Assembly (NCBI GenBank): GCA_947632585.1
Contig: CANRPS010000012.1
Span: 1 to 35,298, forward strand
From: an uncultured Clostridia bacterium
GTDB taxonomy: Bacteria > Bacillota > Clostridia > TANB77 > CAG-508
Direction of reading: 5' to 3'
Length of the DNA stretch: 35,298 bases
Shown here: positions 9,445 to 19,147 of the stretch, in pieces
Numbering within the stretch: position 1 is the stretch's first letter
Layout of the letters: the number at the start of each line of letters is the position of its first letter
Made by a program: the position numbers and the translations under genes
Notes under the pieces: generated by a model
The model's database searches: none
Told to the model about the DNA's origin: nothing
Seen by the model: only the letters and a program-made list of their open reading frames with translations

Positions 9445-9473
9445 TAGACAAAACTGAGAAAATATAGTATAAT
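9445..9473 (+). promoter_or_regulatory. Promoter of mini-gene A
   Basis: TAGACA (9445-9450), 17-nt spacer, TATAAT (9468-9473). Together with its leader it is near-identical to the promoter at 9799-9827. Confidence 0.75.
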
Positions 9474-9503
9474 ATAAACAATACTCGAGAGGAGGAACAG
9501 AAA

Positions 9504-9722
9504 ATGCAAGATGCGCCGATGAAACACAAGGGGAAAACATTACAATACATTGACACATATCGGTCTCCGTATCAGCAGCGCACTCCAGAGGGGGCTGAAA
9601 GAGAACTCGATCGAATGAGAGAACTTTGTCCTGAAAGCAAGGGCTGGCTCGAACTTAATAGCTATATCGAACAAACCCCTCAGGGATATCGGGCAGTTAG
9701 GTACCAAGCAAAGTATGACTAG
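9504..9722 (+). CDS. Mini-gene A, unknown, paralogue of the gene at 9858
   Basis: The 72-aa soluble product has a predicted strand-helix-strand-strand pattern: TLQYIDTYRSPYQQ, a helix from TPEGAEREL, then WLELNSYIEQTPQGYRAVRY. It aligns with the next protein: TPEGAERELDRMRELCPESK with SPEEAKKLIQDVAYTYPEMK, and EQTPQGYRAVRY with EKTPGKYAIRIH. AGGAGG lies 8 nt before the ATG. About 31 of 71 non-start codons end in G or C, well above the neighbours, and it contains CCG, CGC, GGG and two in-frame CGG codons (at about 9558 and 9684), the only CGG codons in the window read in frame without a shift. It has its own promoter and terminator. I do not recognise the family; the composition suggests acquisition from a higher-GC source. 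Confidence 0.8.
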   Translation: MQDAPMKHKGKTLQYIDTYRSPYQQRTPEGAERELDRMRELCPESKGWLELNSYIEQTPQGYRAVRYQAKYD

Positions 9723-9733
9723 CCTGATTGTTG

Positions 9734-9771
9734 CCAGCCAACAGATTATTAACTAATAATCTGTTGGCTGG
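9734..9771 (+). terminator. Strong terminator of mini-gene A
   Basis: A perfect inverted repeat with arms of about 17 bp (CCAGCCAACAGATTATT/AATAATCTGTTGGCTGG), followed by TAATTTTTT. Confidence 0.9.
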
Positions 9772-9798
9772 TAATTTTTTATAATAGAGATATAAAAT

Positions 9799-9827
9799 TC
9801 GACAAAATGGATAAAATATGGTATAAT
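9799..9827 (+). promoter_or_regulatory. Promoter of mini-gene B
   Basis: TCGACA (9799-9804), 17-nt spacer, TATAAT (9822-9827). The region from GACAAAA through TATAATATA and on to ACTC...GGAGG matches the mini-gene A leader almost base for base. Confidence 0.75.
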
Positions 9828-9857
9828 ATATGTATTACTCTAAAGGAGGATGCAAAA

Positions 9858-10037
9858 ATGAAAAAGTCGGTTAACTACGAATCCAGCTTCACCAAGGACT
9901 CCCCTGAGGAGGCGAAGAAGCTCATTCAGGACGTGGCTTACACGTATCCTGAAATGAAGGTGGTATCTTCCGAGGTGTTCGAAAAGACCCCCGGCAAGTA
10001 TGCCATCAGGATCCACTTCGAAGAAAAGGACAGCTGA
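9858..10037 (+). CDS. Mini-gene B, unknown, GC-rich paralogue of mini-gene A
   Basis: The 59-aa product has the same pattern as mini-gene A: strand (VNYESSFTK), helix (SPEEAKKLIQDVAYTYP), strand (MKVVSSEVFEK), strand (KYAIRIHFEEK). The start is ATG 9858, with AAGGAGGA (9843-9850) seven nt upstream; reading from the ATG further upstream would begin inside the promoter. By my hand count 43 of 58 non-start codons end in G or C, extreme against AT-rich neighbours, yet promoter, leader and terminator look native. There is no CGG codon. The function is unknown; a small DNA-, RNA- or protein-binding role is possible but unsupported. Confidence 0.82.
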   Translation: MKKSVNYESSFTKDSPEEAKKLIQDVAYTYPEMKVVSSEVFEKTPGKYAIRIHFEEKDS

Positions 10038-10054
10038 TCACGACCGACCGCTAG

Positions 10055-10097
10055 ACTCACAAAGATGGTAACTATCACCTTTGTGAGTTCTTTTTTT
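10055..10097 (+). terminator. Terminator of mini-gene B
   Basis: ACTCACAAAG/CTTTGTGAGT (10 bp, 14-nt loop), then a T-run at 10091-10097. Confidence 0.85.
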
Positions 10098-10152
10098 ATA
10101 AAAGATAATGGTTATTTTATTGTAGATTAACTTATAAAAAAGCTATTTTTTC

Positions 10153-10181
10153 TTGCTATTTTTAACAATTTAATATAAAAT
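10153..10181 (+). promoter_or_regulatory. Candidate promoter of smc
   Basis: TTGCTA (10153-10158), 17-nt spacer, TAAAAT (10176-10181), about 30 nt before the smc start. Confidence 0.5.
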
Positions 10182-10211
10182 GTAGAAAAATATACGGAAA
10201 GAGGAAGAAAA

Positions 10212-13200
10212 ATGTTCTTAAAACGACTTGAATTACAGGGATTTAAATCATTTGCAGACAAAACAATATTAGAATTTATGCCAGGAATAACAGGTGTAAT
10301 AGGACCAAATGGATCAGGAAAAAGTAATATATCAGATGCTATTCGCTGGGTTTTAGGTGAACAAAGTATGAAAGAACTTCGTGGTGGAAAATCAAGTGAT
10401 GTAATATTTGCGGGAACACAAAACAGAAAATCACTGGGATTCGCAGAAGTATCTTTAATATTTGACAATTCTGATGGAAAACTTCCTATAGAATATCAAG
10501 AAGTAATAATAACAAGAAGATTATATAGAAATGGAGAAACAGGGTATTTTATAAATAAAGTACAATGCAGGTTAAAAGATATTTTAGAACTTGTTATGGA
10601 TACAGGAATAGGAAAAGATGGATATTCAATAATAGGACAAGGTAGAATAGATGAAATTTTAAGTAATAAATCTGAAGACAGAAGGAATGTGTTTGAAGAA
10701 GCAGCAGGTATTGTAAAATATAAGACCAGAAAAGAAGAATCAGAAAAAAAATTGGAAAAAACAAAACTAAATTTACTTAGAATAAATGATATTATATCAG
10801 AAATAGAGAATAATTTAGATCCATTAAAAACACAAGCAGATACCGCAAAAAAATATTTAGAATTAAAGCAAGAATTAAAAAATGTTGAAGTAGGATTATT
10901 TTTATATAATATAGATAAGTACAAAGCAGAATTAAATAAAATAACAGAAGATTTTGATATAATGCAAGATACATGCAATTTAGAAGAAAGCAAACTTGAG
11001 AAAATAAAAATTCAAAAAGAAGAATTAAAAGAAAAGCTAGAAGATGCCATAAAAAATATAGAAGAAACTCAAAATTTAGAATTTACAAGTAAACAAGAAA
11101 TAGAGACATGTATCTCAGACATAAATGTAAAAAAAGCAAAAATACAAAATAATGAAGAAAATAAAACAAGATTTAATGAAGAAATAGAAGCTTTAAAAGA
11201 AAAAATTACAAAAGCAAAAGAAGACATGACAACTAAATTAAGTAAAAAAGATTTATTAAAAGAGAACAAACAAAAATATGAAATAGAACTTAAAGAAAAA
11301 CAAGATAGGTTAGATGAAATAAATAAAAATTTATCAGAAAAAGAATTAGAAATAGAACAAGACAAAAAAGAAGTGGAAGAAAATACTGATAAAATATATG
11401 AACTTGATATAAATTCAAATGAACAGCAAACAATGATAGTAAGCATAGATAAAAGAAAATCACAAATTGAATCCGAAATTTTGAATAACAATAGAGAATT
11501 AGATAATACAAGATTTAAAAAAGAAGATGCAGAAAAAGCTTTCTTAGAAGTTAAAAAAAGAAAAAAAGAAATAGAAAAAGAACTTGAAGATATTAATCAA
11601 GATAAGAAAAAAATACAAATAAAATTAGAAGATATAGATAGAAAAATAAATAATAAAATACAAGAACTTAATTTTAAAGAATCAAAACATAAATTTTTAG
11701 TAGAAACAGAAAAGGAAAAAGACGGATTCCAAAGAAGTGTTAAAGTTCTACTACAAGACACTCAAAAGGTAAAAGAACTAGGAAAAGGTGTTAAAGGAGC
11801 AATTGCTGAATTAATAGATGTACCTGAAAATATAGAAATAGCAATAGAAATGGCCCTTGGTGCTAGTCTTCAAAACATAGTAACAGATACTGAAGAAGAT
11901 GCAAAGAAATTAATAGAATATTTAAGAAAAAATAATTTAGGAAGAGCATCATTTTTACCAATATCAAGCATGAAAGGGAAAAAACTAGAAAAAATAAAAG
12001 GGTCTAAAGAAGGAGTGCTTGGAGTTGCATCAGATTTGGTAAAATATAATAAAAAATATGAACAAATTATACTAAACTTGTTAGGTAGAACAATAATTGT
12101 AGAAAACATGGATACAGCAATTAGAATATCTAGGGAGAATCAAAATTCGTTTAAAATAGTAACTTTACAAGGAGATATCATAAACACACAAGGATCAATG
12201 ACTGGTGGCTCAATTGCACAAAAAACTATAAAAATTTTAGGAAGAAATAAAGAAATAGAAAATTTAGCAAAAGAAATAGAGAACATAAAAAAAACACAAG
12301 AAAAGTTAAAAAAAGAAAAGGAAGACTTAATAAAAAACACATCTGAAACATATGAAAAAGGAAATGAACTAGAAAAAGCATATCAAACAATTGAAATAAA
12401 ATTCAATGTAGAAAATCAAAAAATAGAAATGATAAATCAAGACATAGATAGAATTGTAAAACATTTAGAAAAATTAAAAAATGAAAAAAATGAGTTAGGA
12501 AAACAAAAAGAAGATTGCTTAAAAATAATTTCAGAAAATTCTCTAAAAAAAGAAGAACTTAATAATATAAGCTCACAACTAAAAGAGAAAATAACAGAAT
12601 TTGGAGTACAAAATAAAGATATTGGAAAAGAAGTAGATGATTTGAATTTTGATATAACAAATTTAAAGATATCTGTAAATTCGTTTAATGAAAGTGAAAA
12701 TTCAATAGATGAAATAGCAAAAATGTTAGAAAAAGACATAGAAACACAAAATAAAAATATAGAAAATAAACAAAGACAAATAGAAAAATTGAACGAAGAA
12801 CAACAACTACTAAAGCAAGAAATAGAAGAAAAAGAAAATAAAATAGAGGAAATTAAAAATAAAGTAAGTAATAGTTCGGAAAATATAGAAAAATTAAAAG
12901 AACAGAGAGCAAAAGATAATGAAAAATTATCATTAAAAGAACAAGAAGAGATAGAAAAATTCAAAATAATAGAAGATTTAAAATCTCAAGTAACAAAGAT
13001 AGATGTAAAAAAATCAAAAATAAATGATGAGTTAACAGAAGCAATAACTTTACTATGGGAAGAGTACGAACTCACTCCAAACACATCAGAAGGATATGAA
13101 AAACCATCTAATATATCAAATACTTCAAAAAAAGTAAAAACATTAAGAAAAGAAATTACAGAACTTGGAAATGTAAATGTAAATTCAATTGAAGAGTACA

Positions 13201-13760
13201 AAAAAATAAAAGATAGATATGATTTCATGTGTGAACAGAGATTAGATATGGAAAGTACGATGGCAAAATTAAGAGACATGATAGGAGAAATTACGGAAAC
13301 AATGAAACATGAATTCAAAGAAAAGATGGAAATAATAAACAACAATTTTAAGGAAACCTTTAAAGAGTTATTTGGAGGTGGAGAAGCTAAAATAGAAATA
13401 GTAGATGAAGGAAACATCCTAGAAAGCGAAATAAATGTAGAAGCAGAGCCTCCTGGAAAAAAACTTCAGAATATGACACTTTTATCAGGTGGAGAAAAAG
13501 CATTTACAGCAATAGCATTGTTGTTTGCTATACTTAAAATGAATCCAGCTCCATTTTGTGTGCTTGATGAGATAGAAGCAGCACTTGACGATATAAATGT
13601 TAACAGATATGGAGAGTTCCTAAAAAAATTTGCAAAAGATACACAATTTTTAGTAATAACACATAGAAAAGGAACTATGGAAGTTGCCAACACAGTTTAT
13701 GGTGTAACAATGGAAGAAAAAGGAATTTCAAAATTATTATCAATGAAACTAGTTAAATAA
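10212..13760 (+). CDS. smc: Chromosome segregation ATPase SMC
   Basis: The 1182-aa protein is full length (about 1186 in Bacillus). It has an N-terminal ATPase half with Walker A GPNGSGKSN (31-39), a long coiled coil rich in Lys/Glu, a globular hinge around residues 510-680 (GVKGAIAELIDVPENIEIAI...GSMTGGS), the returning coiled coil, and the C-terminal ATPase half with signature LLSGGEKAFTA (near 1092) and Walker B FCVLDEIEAALDD. As a dimer with ScpA/ScpB it loads onto the origin region and compacts sister chromosomes. ATG 10212 follows AAAGAGG. The usual Firmicutes neighbours rnc and ftsY are absent; the flanks are mini-gene B and a tail-anchored protein. Confidence 0.98.
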   Translation: MFLKRLELQGFKSFADKTILEFMPGITGVIGPNGSGKSNISDAIRWVLGEQSMKELRGGKSSDVIFAGTQNRKSLGFAEVSLIFDNSDGKLPIEYQEVIITRRLYRNGETGYFINKVQCRLKDILELVMDTGIGKDGYSIIGQGRIDEILSNKSEDRRNVFEEAAGIVKYKTRKEESEKKLEKTKLNLLRINDIISEIENNLDPLKTQADTAKKYLELKQELKNVEVGLFLYNIDKYKAELNKITEDFDIMQDTCNLEESKLEKIKIQKEELKEKLEDAIKNIEETQNLEFTSKQEIETCISDINVKKAKIQNNEENKTRFNEEIEALKEKITKAKEDMTTKLSKKDLLKENKQKYEIELKEKQDRLDEINKNLSEKELEIEQDKKEVEENTDKIYELDINSNEQQTMIVSIDKRKSQIESEILNNNRELDNTRFKKEDAEKAFLEVKKRKKEIEKELEDINQDKKKIQIKLEDIDRKINNKIQELNFKESKHKFLVETEKEKDGFQRSVKVLLQDTQKVKELGKGVKGAIAELIDVPENIEIAIEMALGASLQNIVTDTEEDAKKLIEYLRKNNLGRASFLPISSMKGKKLEKIKGSKEGVLGVASDLVKYNKKYEQIILNLLGRTIIVENMDTAIRISRENQNSFKIVTLQGDIINTQGSMTGGSIAQKTIKILGRNKEIENLAKEIENIKKTQEKLKKEKEDLIKNTSETYEKGNELEKAYQTIEIKFNVENQKIEMINQDIDRIVKHLEKLKNEKNELGKQKEDCLKIISENSLKKEELNNISSQLKEKITEFGVQNKDIGKEVDDLNFDITNLKISVNSFNESENSIDEIAKMLEKDIETQNKNIENKQRQIEKLNEEQQLLKQEIEEKENKIEEIKNKVSNSSENIEKLKEQRAKDNEKLSLKEQEEIEKFKIIEDLKSQVTKIDVKKSKINDELTEAITLLWEEYELTPNTSEGYEKPSNISNTSKKVKTLRKEITELGNVNVNSIEEYKKIKDRYDFMCEQRLDMESTMAKLRDMIGEITETMKHEFKEKMEIINNNFKETFKELFGGGEAKIEIVDEGNILESEINVEAEPPGKKLQNMTLLSGGEKAFTAIALLFAILKMNPAPFCVLDEIEAALDDINVNRYGEFLKKFAKDTQFLVITHRKGTMEVANTVYGVTMEEKGISKLLSMKLVK

Positions 13761-13823
13761 ATGTATAAAATTGGAAAAGATGGTAAAAATTTTAATATAG
13801 ATAATTTTTATTAGGGGGAATAT

Positions 13824-14153
13824 ATGGAAAAAAGCCAAATGAAAAATATTATTGTATTAAAAAATTTACCATCTAATTTAATTGAAGAAGCAATTATGAT
13901 TGTAAAATCCACAAAATTAGCAAAAAAAGCAGAATACATAGATAAAATTGAAACAAAAACAATAGAAAAGAATACACATGATGATAATTATATTGCAAAA
14001 GAAGCTGAAAGCATAATTTCAAATTATATAAAAGAAGTTGAAGCAAAACAAGAAAAAGAATCAACTATCCATACAATAAAAAGATATAAAACTTTAAAAA
14101 TTTATAGTATTATTATAACAATAGGATTTATTTTATTAGCTATATTACATTAA
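13824..14153 (+). CDS. Tail-anchored hypothetical protein
   Basis: The 109-aa product has a charged, helical cytosolic part (residues 1 to about 88), then a single C-terminal hydrophobic segment (IYSIIITIGFILLAIL, about 93-108), so it is probably anchored in the membrane by its C-terminus with the bulk inside. AGGGGGAA is placed well before ATG 13824. It starts 63 nt after smc with no terminator between, so it is probably read from the smc transcript. The N-terminal KNIIVLKNLPSNLIEEAIMI could be a short strand-helix unit. I do not recognise the family. Confidence 0.72.
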   Translation: MEKSQMKNIIVLKNLPSNLIEEAIMIVKSTKLAKKAEYIDKIETKTIEKNTHDDNYIAKEAESIISNYIKEVEAKQEKESTIHTIKRYKTLKIYSIIITIGFILLAILH

Positions 14154-14181
14154 AAATACAAGGAAACATTTCCTTGTATTT
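14154..14181 (+). terminator. Terminator after the smc transcript
   Basis: AAATACAAGGA/TCCTTGTATTT hairpin starting inside the stop codon, followed by a T-run. Confidence 0.8.
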
Positions 14182-14188
14182 TTTGGTT

Positions 14189-14215
14189 ATAAAAATAAAA
14201 AACAATACATATATT
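14189..14215 (+). promoter_or_regulatory. Possible sigma-E (mother-cell) promoter of spoIVFAB
   Basis: ATA (14189-14191), 16 nt, CATATATT (14208-14215) resembles the sigma-E pattern ATA-16-CATACANT with one mismatch. Sigma-E control is known for Bacillus spoIVF. Such short matches are easy to find in A/T-rich DNA. Confidence 0.3.
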
Positions 14216-14247
14216 GTACCAATAAAAACTAAGGAAGAGGTGCAGTT

Positions 14248-15127
14248 ATGGAAAAAGCTATGTCTATTGAAGAAAAAATAAGAAAGGCTGAAGAAATTTA
14301 TAACAGAAGAAATGAAAACATATATAATACATATTCAGTAAGAAGAGAAAAGAAAAATTCAAGTTTTACAAAAAGATTAATTAAGCAACTCATATTTTGC
14401 TTAATAATATATGGTGTTTTTTATATAGTTTCAAATAGAGAGTATTTTTTATCACAAGATTTTAAAATGAAAATAGAAAATGCAGCAGCAAAAAATGAAA
14501 TATTAAATAAAACATATATGTTCATAATGCCACATATTGAAAAATACTTTCATGAGAACAAAAGTGATGAAAATATAGTTAAAACAGAAGAACAAAATAG
14601 TATAGAAATACAAAATCAAACTGCAGAATTAACAGACGAAAATATTGGCGGATCCGAAGAAGATGGCATAAATATGGAAAAAACTGATAAATCAACAGAA
14701 AAGACACAAGAAGAACAAGATATTGAATATATAAAAAACAATATAAATTTTATATTACCAATAAATGGAACAATAAGTTCAACTTTTGGATGGAGAACTC
14801 CAACTACAATTACAGTACCCAAATATCACACGGGTTTGGATATAGCAGCACCTACTGGAACAACTATAAAATCTGCAACTGATGGAACTATAATTTTAGC
14901 TTCCTCAGAAGGAGATTTTGGAAATCATTATAAAATACAAATCGGTGAAGCAATTATAATTTATGCACATTGCAGTAAGCTATATTTAAACGAAGGAGAT
15001 AGTGTTTATCAAGGACAAGAAATAGCTGAAGTAGGAAGCACAGGAAATTCTACTCGGTCCACACTTGCATTTTGAAATAAGAAGAGGAGATAGACTAATA
15101 GATCCTCAATTAATTTTGGATATTTAA
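14248..15127 (+). CDS. spoIVFA: SpoIVFA-like M23-domain sporulation protein, needs a +1 frameshift at CGG 15055
   Basis: The full product is 292 aa: cytosolic N-terminus (1 to about 50), one membrane segment (QLIFCLIIYGVFYIV), an acidic linker, and a LytM/M23 domain (about 168-292) with HTGLD (His194, Asp198). Zero-frame reading ends at 15076-15078, just before the last metal motif. Skipping C15055 in the in-frame CGG gives NSTGPHLHFEIRRGD (His272, His274) and a stop at 15125-15127, seven nt before spoIVFB, which is the natural operon spacing. By family and context it tethers and controls SpoIVFB at the forespore outer membrane; it keeps the metal ligands, so SpoIIQ-like activity cannot be excluded. 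The start follows GGAAGAGGTG. No other disruption is seen. Confidence 0.88.
15055..15058 (+). other. +1 frameshift site 1: ACT CGG T in spoIVFA
   Basis: In-frame CGG is codon 270. Skipping C15055 reads GGT (Gly270) followed by PHLHF. The zero frame stops after 5 further codons. Confidence 0.88.
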
Positions 15128-15134
15128 GGATGGT

Positions 15135-15782
15135 ATGGTTTTTAGAATAGATTTAAAAATATTTTTATTTTTGATATTACTTTATTTTACAAGACAAATT
15201 GAAATTTATAGTATAATAATGATTTTTATATTAATTCATGAGGTAGGACATCTTTTAGCAGGATTGTTTTTAAAAATGAAATTAATAAAACTAACCTTAA
15301 TGCCACTAGGATTTTCAGCAGAATTTAAAATAGAGAGTAGTGATTATAATCATAAAATTTTTAAATCAAATAAGTTAGAAATAAAAAGATTAATTGTAGC
15401 AATAGCAGGTCCTATTACAAATATATTAATTATTATTTTAACTTGTTTTTTAAAAATAGATGAAGAATTAAAACAAAAAATTATTTATTCAAATTTACTT
15501 ATTACTATTTTCAACTTGTTACCAATTTACCCATTAGATGGCGGGAGAGTAGTTAAATCATTATTAAATCTATTAGTAGATAGAGAAACTTCATATATGT
15601 ATATAAATAGAATAACAAATATAACATTGTTTTTTATTATATTTGTGTTTAGCATATTAATTTATTACTTAAAAAATATAACATTATTATTTATACTGGG
15701 ATACTTATTATATATAGTTGTAAGAGAAAACAAAATTTACAAAATAAAGAGAAGAATTTACAATATAGTAAAAAAAATGTAG
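15135..15782 (+). CDS. spoIVFB: SpoIVFB-type site-2 intramembrane metalloprotease
   Basis: The 215-aa membrane protein has several hydrophobic segments, the zinc motif HEVGH within ILIHEVGHLLAG (near residue 36), and the third-ligand motif LPIYPLDGGR (near 135). In Bacillus SpoIVFB cuts pro-sigma-K in the mother cell and is held inactive by SpoIVFA and BofA. Here it follows the SpoIVFA-like gene by seven nt, so the pair is translationally coupled. The start at 15135 follows AAGGA; the ATG at 15130 is in another frame and stops quickly. There is no CBS domain. The pro-sigma-K substrate is inferred from family. Confidence 0.9.
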   Translation: MVFRIDLKIFLFLILLYFTRQIEIYSIIMIFILIHEVGHLLAGLFLKMKLIKLTLMPLGFSAEFKIESSDYNHKIFKSNKLEIKRLIVAIAGPITNILIIILTCFLKIDEELKQKIIYSNLLITIFNLLPIYPLDGGRVVKSLLNLLVDRETSYMYINRITNITLFFIIFVFSILIYYLKNITLLFILGYLLYIVVRENKIYKIKRRIYNIVKKM

Positions 15783-15788
15783 AAAATA

Positions 15789-15818
15789 TTGTACAAATTT
15801 TTACAAATATGATATAAT
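15789..15818 (+). promoter_or_regulatory. Promoter of the sortase gene
   Basis: TTGTAC (15789-15794), 18-nt spacer, TATAAT (15813-15818), with an extended -10 TGA. Confidence 0.6.
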
Positions 15819-15852
15819 TATAGTATGATAGATGAAAGAGAGTGTGATTGAT

Positions 15853-16521
15853 ATGTTTGAAACAAAATATAGTAAATTTTTAACTATTTTGTTAATAATA
15901 ATAATAGTAGCTGTATTAGGACTAATAGGATATTTAGGTTATAGTTATTATAAAGAATATTCCATGAAAAAAGAAGCAGATTCTTATGTATCAAATTTCT
16001 CTGAAGAGGCTTCAGGAAATAACACTAATACTAATATAGATATTACAAATGAAACAATTACTGGAAATATAACATCAGCTGAGGTTGATTCAAATAGCAC
16101 AATGGTACAAACTTATAAAGGATATGAAATAATTGGAACAATAGAAATCCCTAAAATAGATGTAAATTATCCAGTATATCAAACACCACCTACACCTAAA
16201 AAACTAGAATTATCTATTGCAGCTGTATATCCTATGGATGCAAAATTTAATACTATCGGAAATGTAGTGTTATTAGGACATAATTATAGAAATGGATCAT
16301 TTTTCTCTAACCTAAAGAAATTAGAAGAGGGAGATAAAATATATATTACAGATGTAAACAAAGTAAGAAAAACATATTCAGTATATAGTACATTTACTGC
16401 AACAAAAGATGAAACATCTTTCTATAATAGAGATACAGATGGAAAAATGGAAATAACTTTATCTACATGTGCTGACGATAGTACTACAGAAAGAGTAATA
16501 GTTGAAGCACGTGCTGACTAA
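15853..16521 (+). CDS. Sortase family transpeptidase
   Basis: The 222-aa product has an N-terminal membrane anchor (about residues 8-29), a Ser/Asn/Thr-rich linker, then a sortase beta-barrel (about 95-222). Catalytic residues are visible: His143 in LLGHNYRNGSFFSNL, Cys206 in TLSTCADD, Arg214 in TERVIV. It would link sorting-signal proteins to cell-wall peptide or pilin lysines outside the membrane. No LPxTG-type substrate is in the window, so its partners are unknown. ATG 15853 is chosen because the promoter would leave ATG 15832 with almost no leader, and GAAAGAGAG precedes 15853; this choice is uncertain. The gene is monocistronic. Confidence 0.88.
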   Translation: MFETKYSKFLTILLIIIIVAVLGLIGYLGYSYYKEYSMKKEADSYVSNFSEEASGNNTNTNIDITNETITGNITSAEVDSNSTMVQTYKGYEIIGTIEIPKIDVNYPVYQTPPTPKKLELSIAAVYPMDAKFNTIGNVVLLGHNYRNGSFFSNLKKLEEGDKIYITDVNKVRKTYSVYSTFTATKDETSFYNRDTDGKMEITLSTCADDSTTERVIVEARAD

Positions 16522-16542
16522 CAAAATAGAGTAAAACAAAGA

Positions 16543-16578
16543 ATAAAGGAATTTAATAAAATTCCTTTATTTTTTTTT
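16543..16578 (+). terminator. Terminator of the sortase gene
   Basis: ATAAAGGAATT/AATTCCTTTAT hairpin followed by eight T's. Confidence 0.88.
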
Positions 16579-16614
16579 GCATTTAGTATATAATAAGCAC
16601 ATGGAGGAAAACTG

Positions 16615-18616
<2,002 letters not shown>

Positions 18617-18634
18617 ATTGGAGAATTTAATATT

Positions 18635-18883
18635 ATGAATGAAAATAGAGAATATACTTTCGAAATGATGTATGAAGATCTAAAAAATGGTTATCAAATT
18701 TATTATACTTATGTTAGAAATAGATATATGTTATTTAGAACGGCTAAAAATTGTTATACCCAAAAGTTATTATCAGATGATTCTAAAAATCCACACCCAA
18801 GAATGACGATGTTAACTTTAAAAAGGGTAAAAGAAATTTTTCCATACATGGAAGATATTGAATATAGAATTTTTGAAGAATAA
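18635..18883 (+). CDS. Small hypothetical protein after ligA
   Basis: The 82-aa soluble product is rich in Tyr and Met (FEMMYEDLKNGYQIYYTYVR, NRYMLFRTAKNCYTQKLL), with no membrane segment or metal motif. It starts 18 nt after ligA, with GGAGA about 12 nt upstream of the ATG, and ends before a strong terminator, so it is probably the last gene of the ligA transcript. This is the place where gatC is often found, but the sequence is not GatC-like. Function unknown. Confidence 0.7.
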   Translation: MNENREYTFEMMYEDLKNGYQIYYTYVRNRYMLFRTAKNCYTQKLLSDDSKNPHPRMTMLTLKRVKEIFPYMEDIEYRIFEE

Positions 18884-18918
18884 AATTTTACAAAATAGCC
18901 AAAATATTATACAAAATT

Positions 18919-18956
18919 AAAAAGACTTATTTTTTGTGATAAAAATAAGTCTTTTT
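18919..18956 (+). terminator. Terminator of the ligA operon
   Basis: A 16-bp inverted repeat AAAAAGACTTATTTTT/AAAAATAAGTCTTTTT with a short loop, ending in T's. Confidence 0.88.
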
Positions 18957-19004
18957 GTAAAATTATAAAAAAATAATTTTTTAATAGATTATAATATTCT
19001 TGAA

Positions 19005-19094
19005 TGCAATTTTAAGAATTACATATTATTAATATCGAATAATTTATCATTTTTTGCGGTTAAAAATGATTACGATAACAAATCTTAAATTGCA
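19005..19094. ncRNA. Folded intergenic element, candidate structured RNA
   Basis: Three nested inverted repeats share one axis: TGCAATTTTAAGAATT (19005-19020) with AATCTTAAATTGCA (19081-19094); TATCG (about 19033-19037) with CGATA (about 19073-19077); and ATCATTTTT (19046-19054) with AAAAATGAT (19062-19070), capped by a GCGGT-containing loop. The strand is not determined; on the minus strand it would follow the kinase gene. No gene is seen between 18957 and 19147. Confidence 0.35.
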
Positions 19095-19101
19095 AATGAA
19101 T

Positions 19102-19134
19102 AAATCTCTAAACTAATTGCTAGTTTAGAGATTT
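19102..19134 (-). terminator. Hairpin after the two-component operon
   Basis: A 14-bp perfect inverted repeat AAATCTCTAAACTA/TAGTTTAGAGATTT lies 14 nt beyond the kinase stop. There is no good T-run on either strand. Confidence 0.6.
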
Positions 19135-19147
19135 AATTAGGGTTTAT

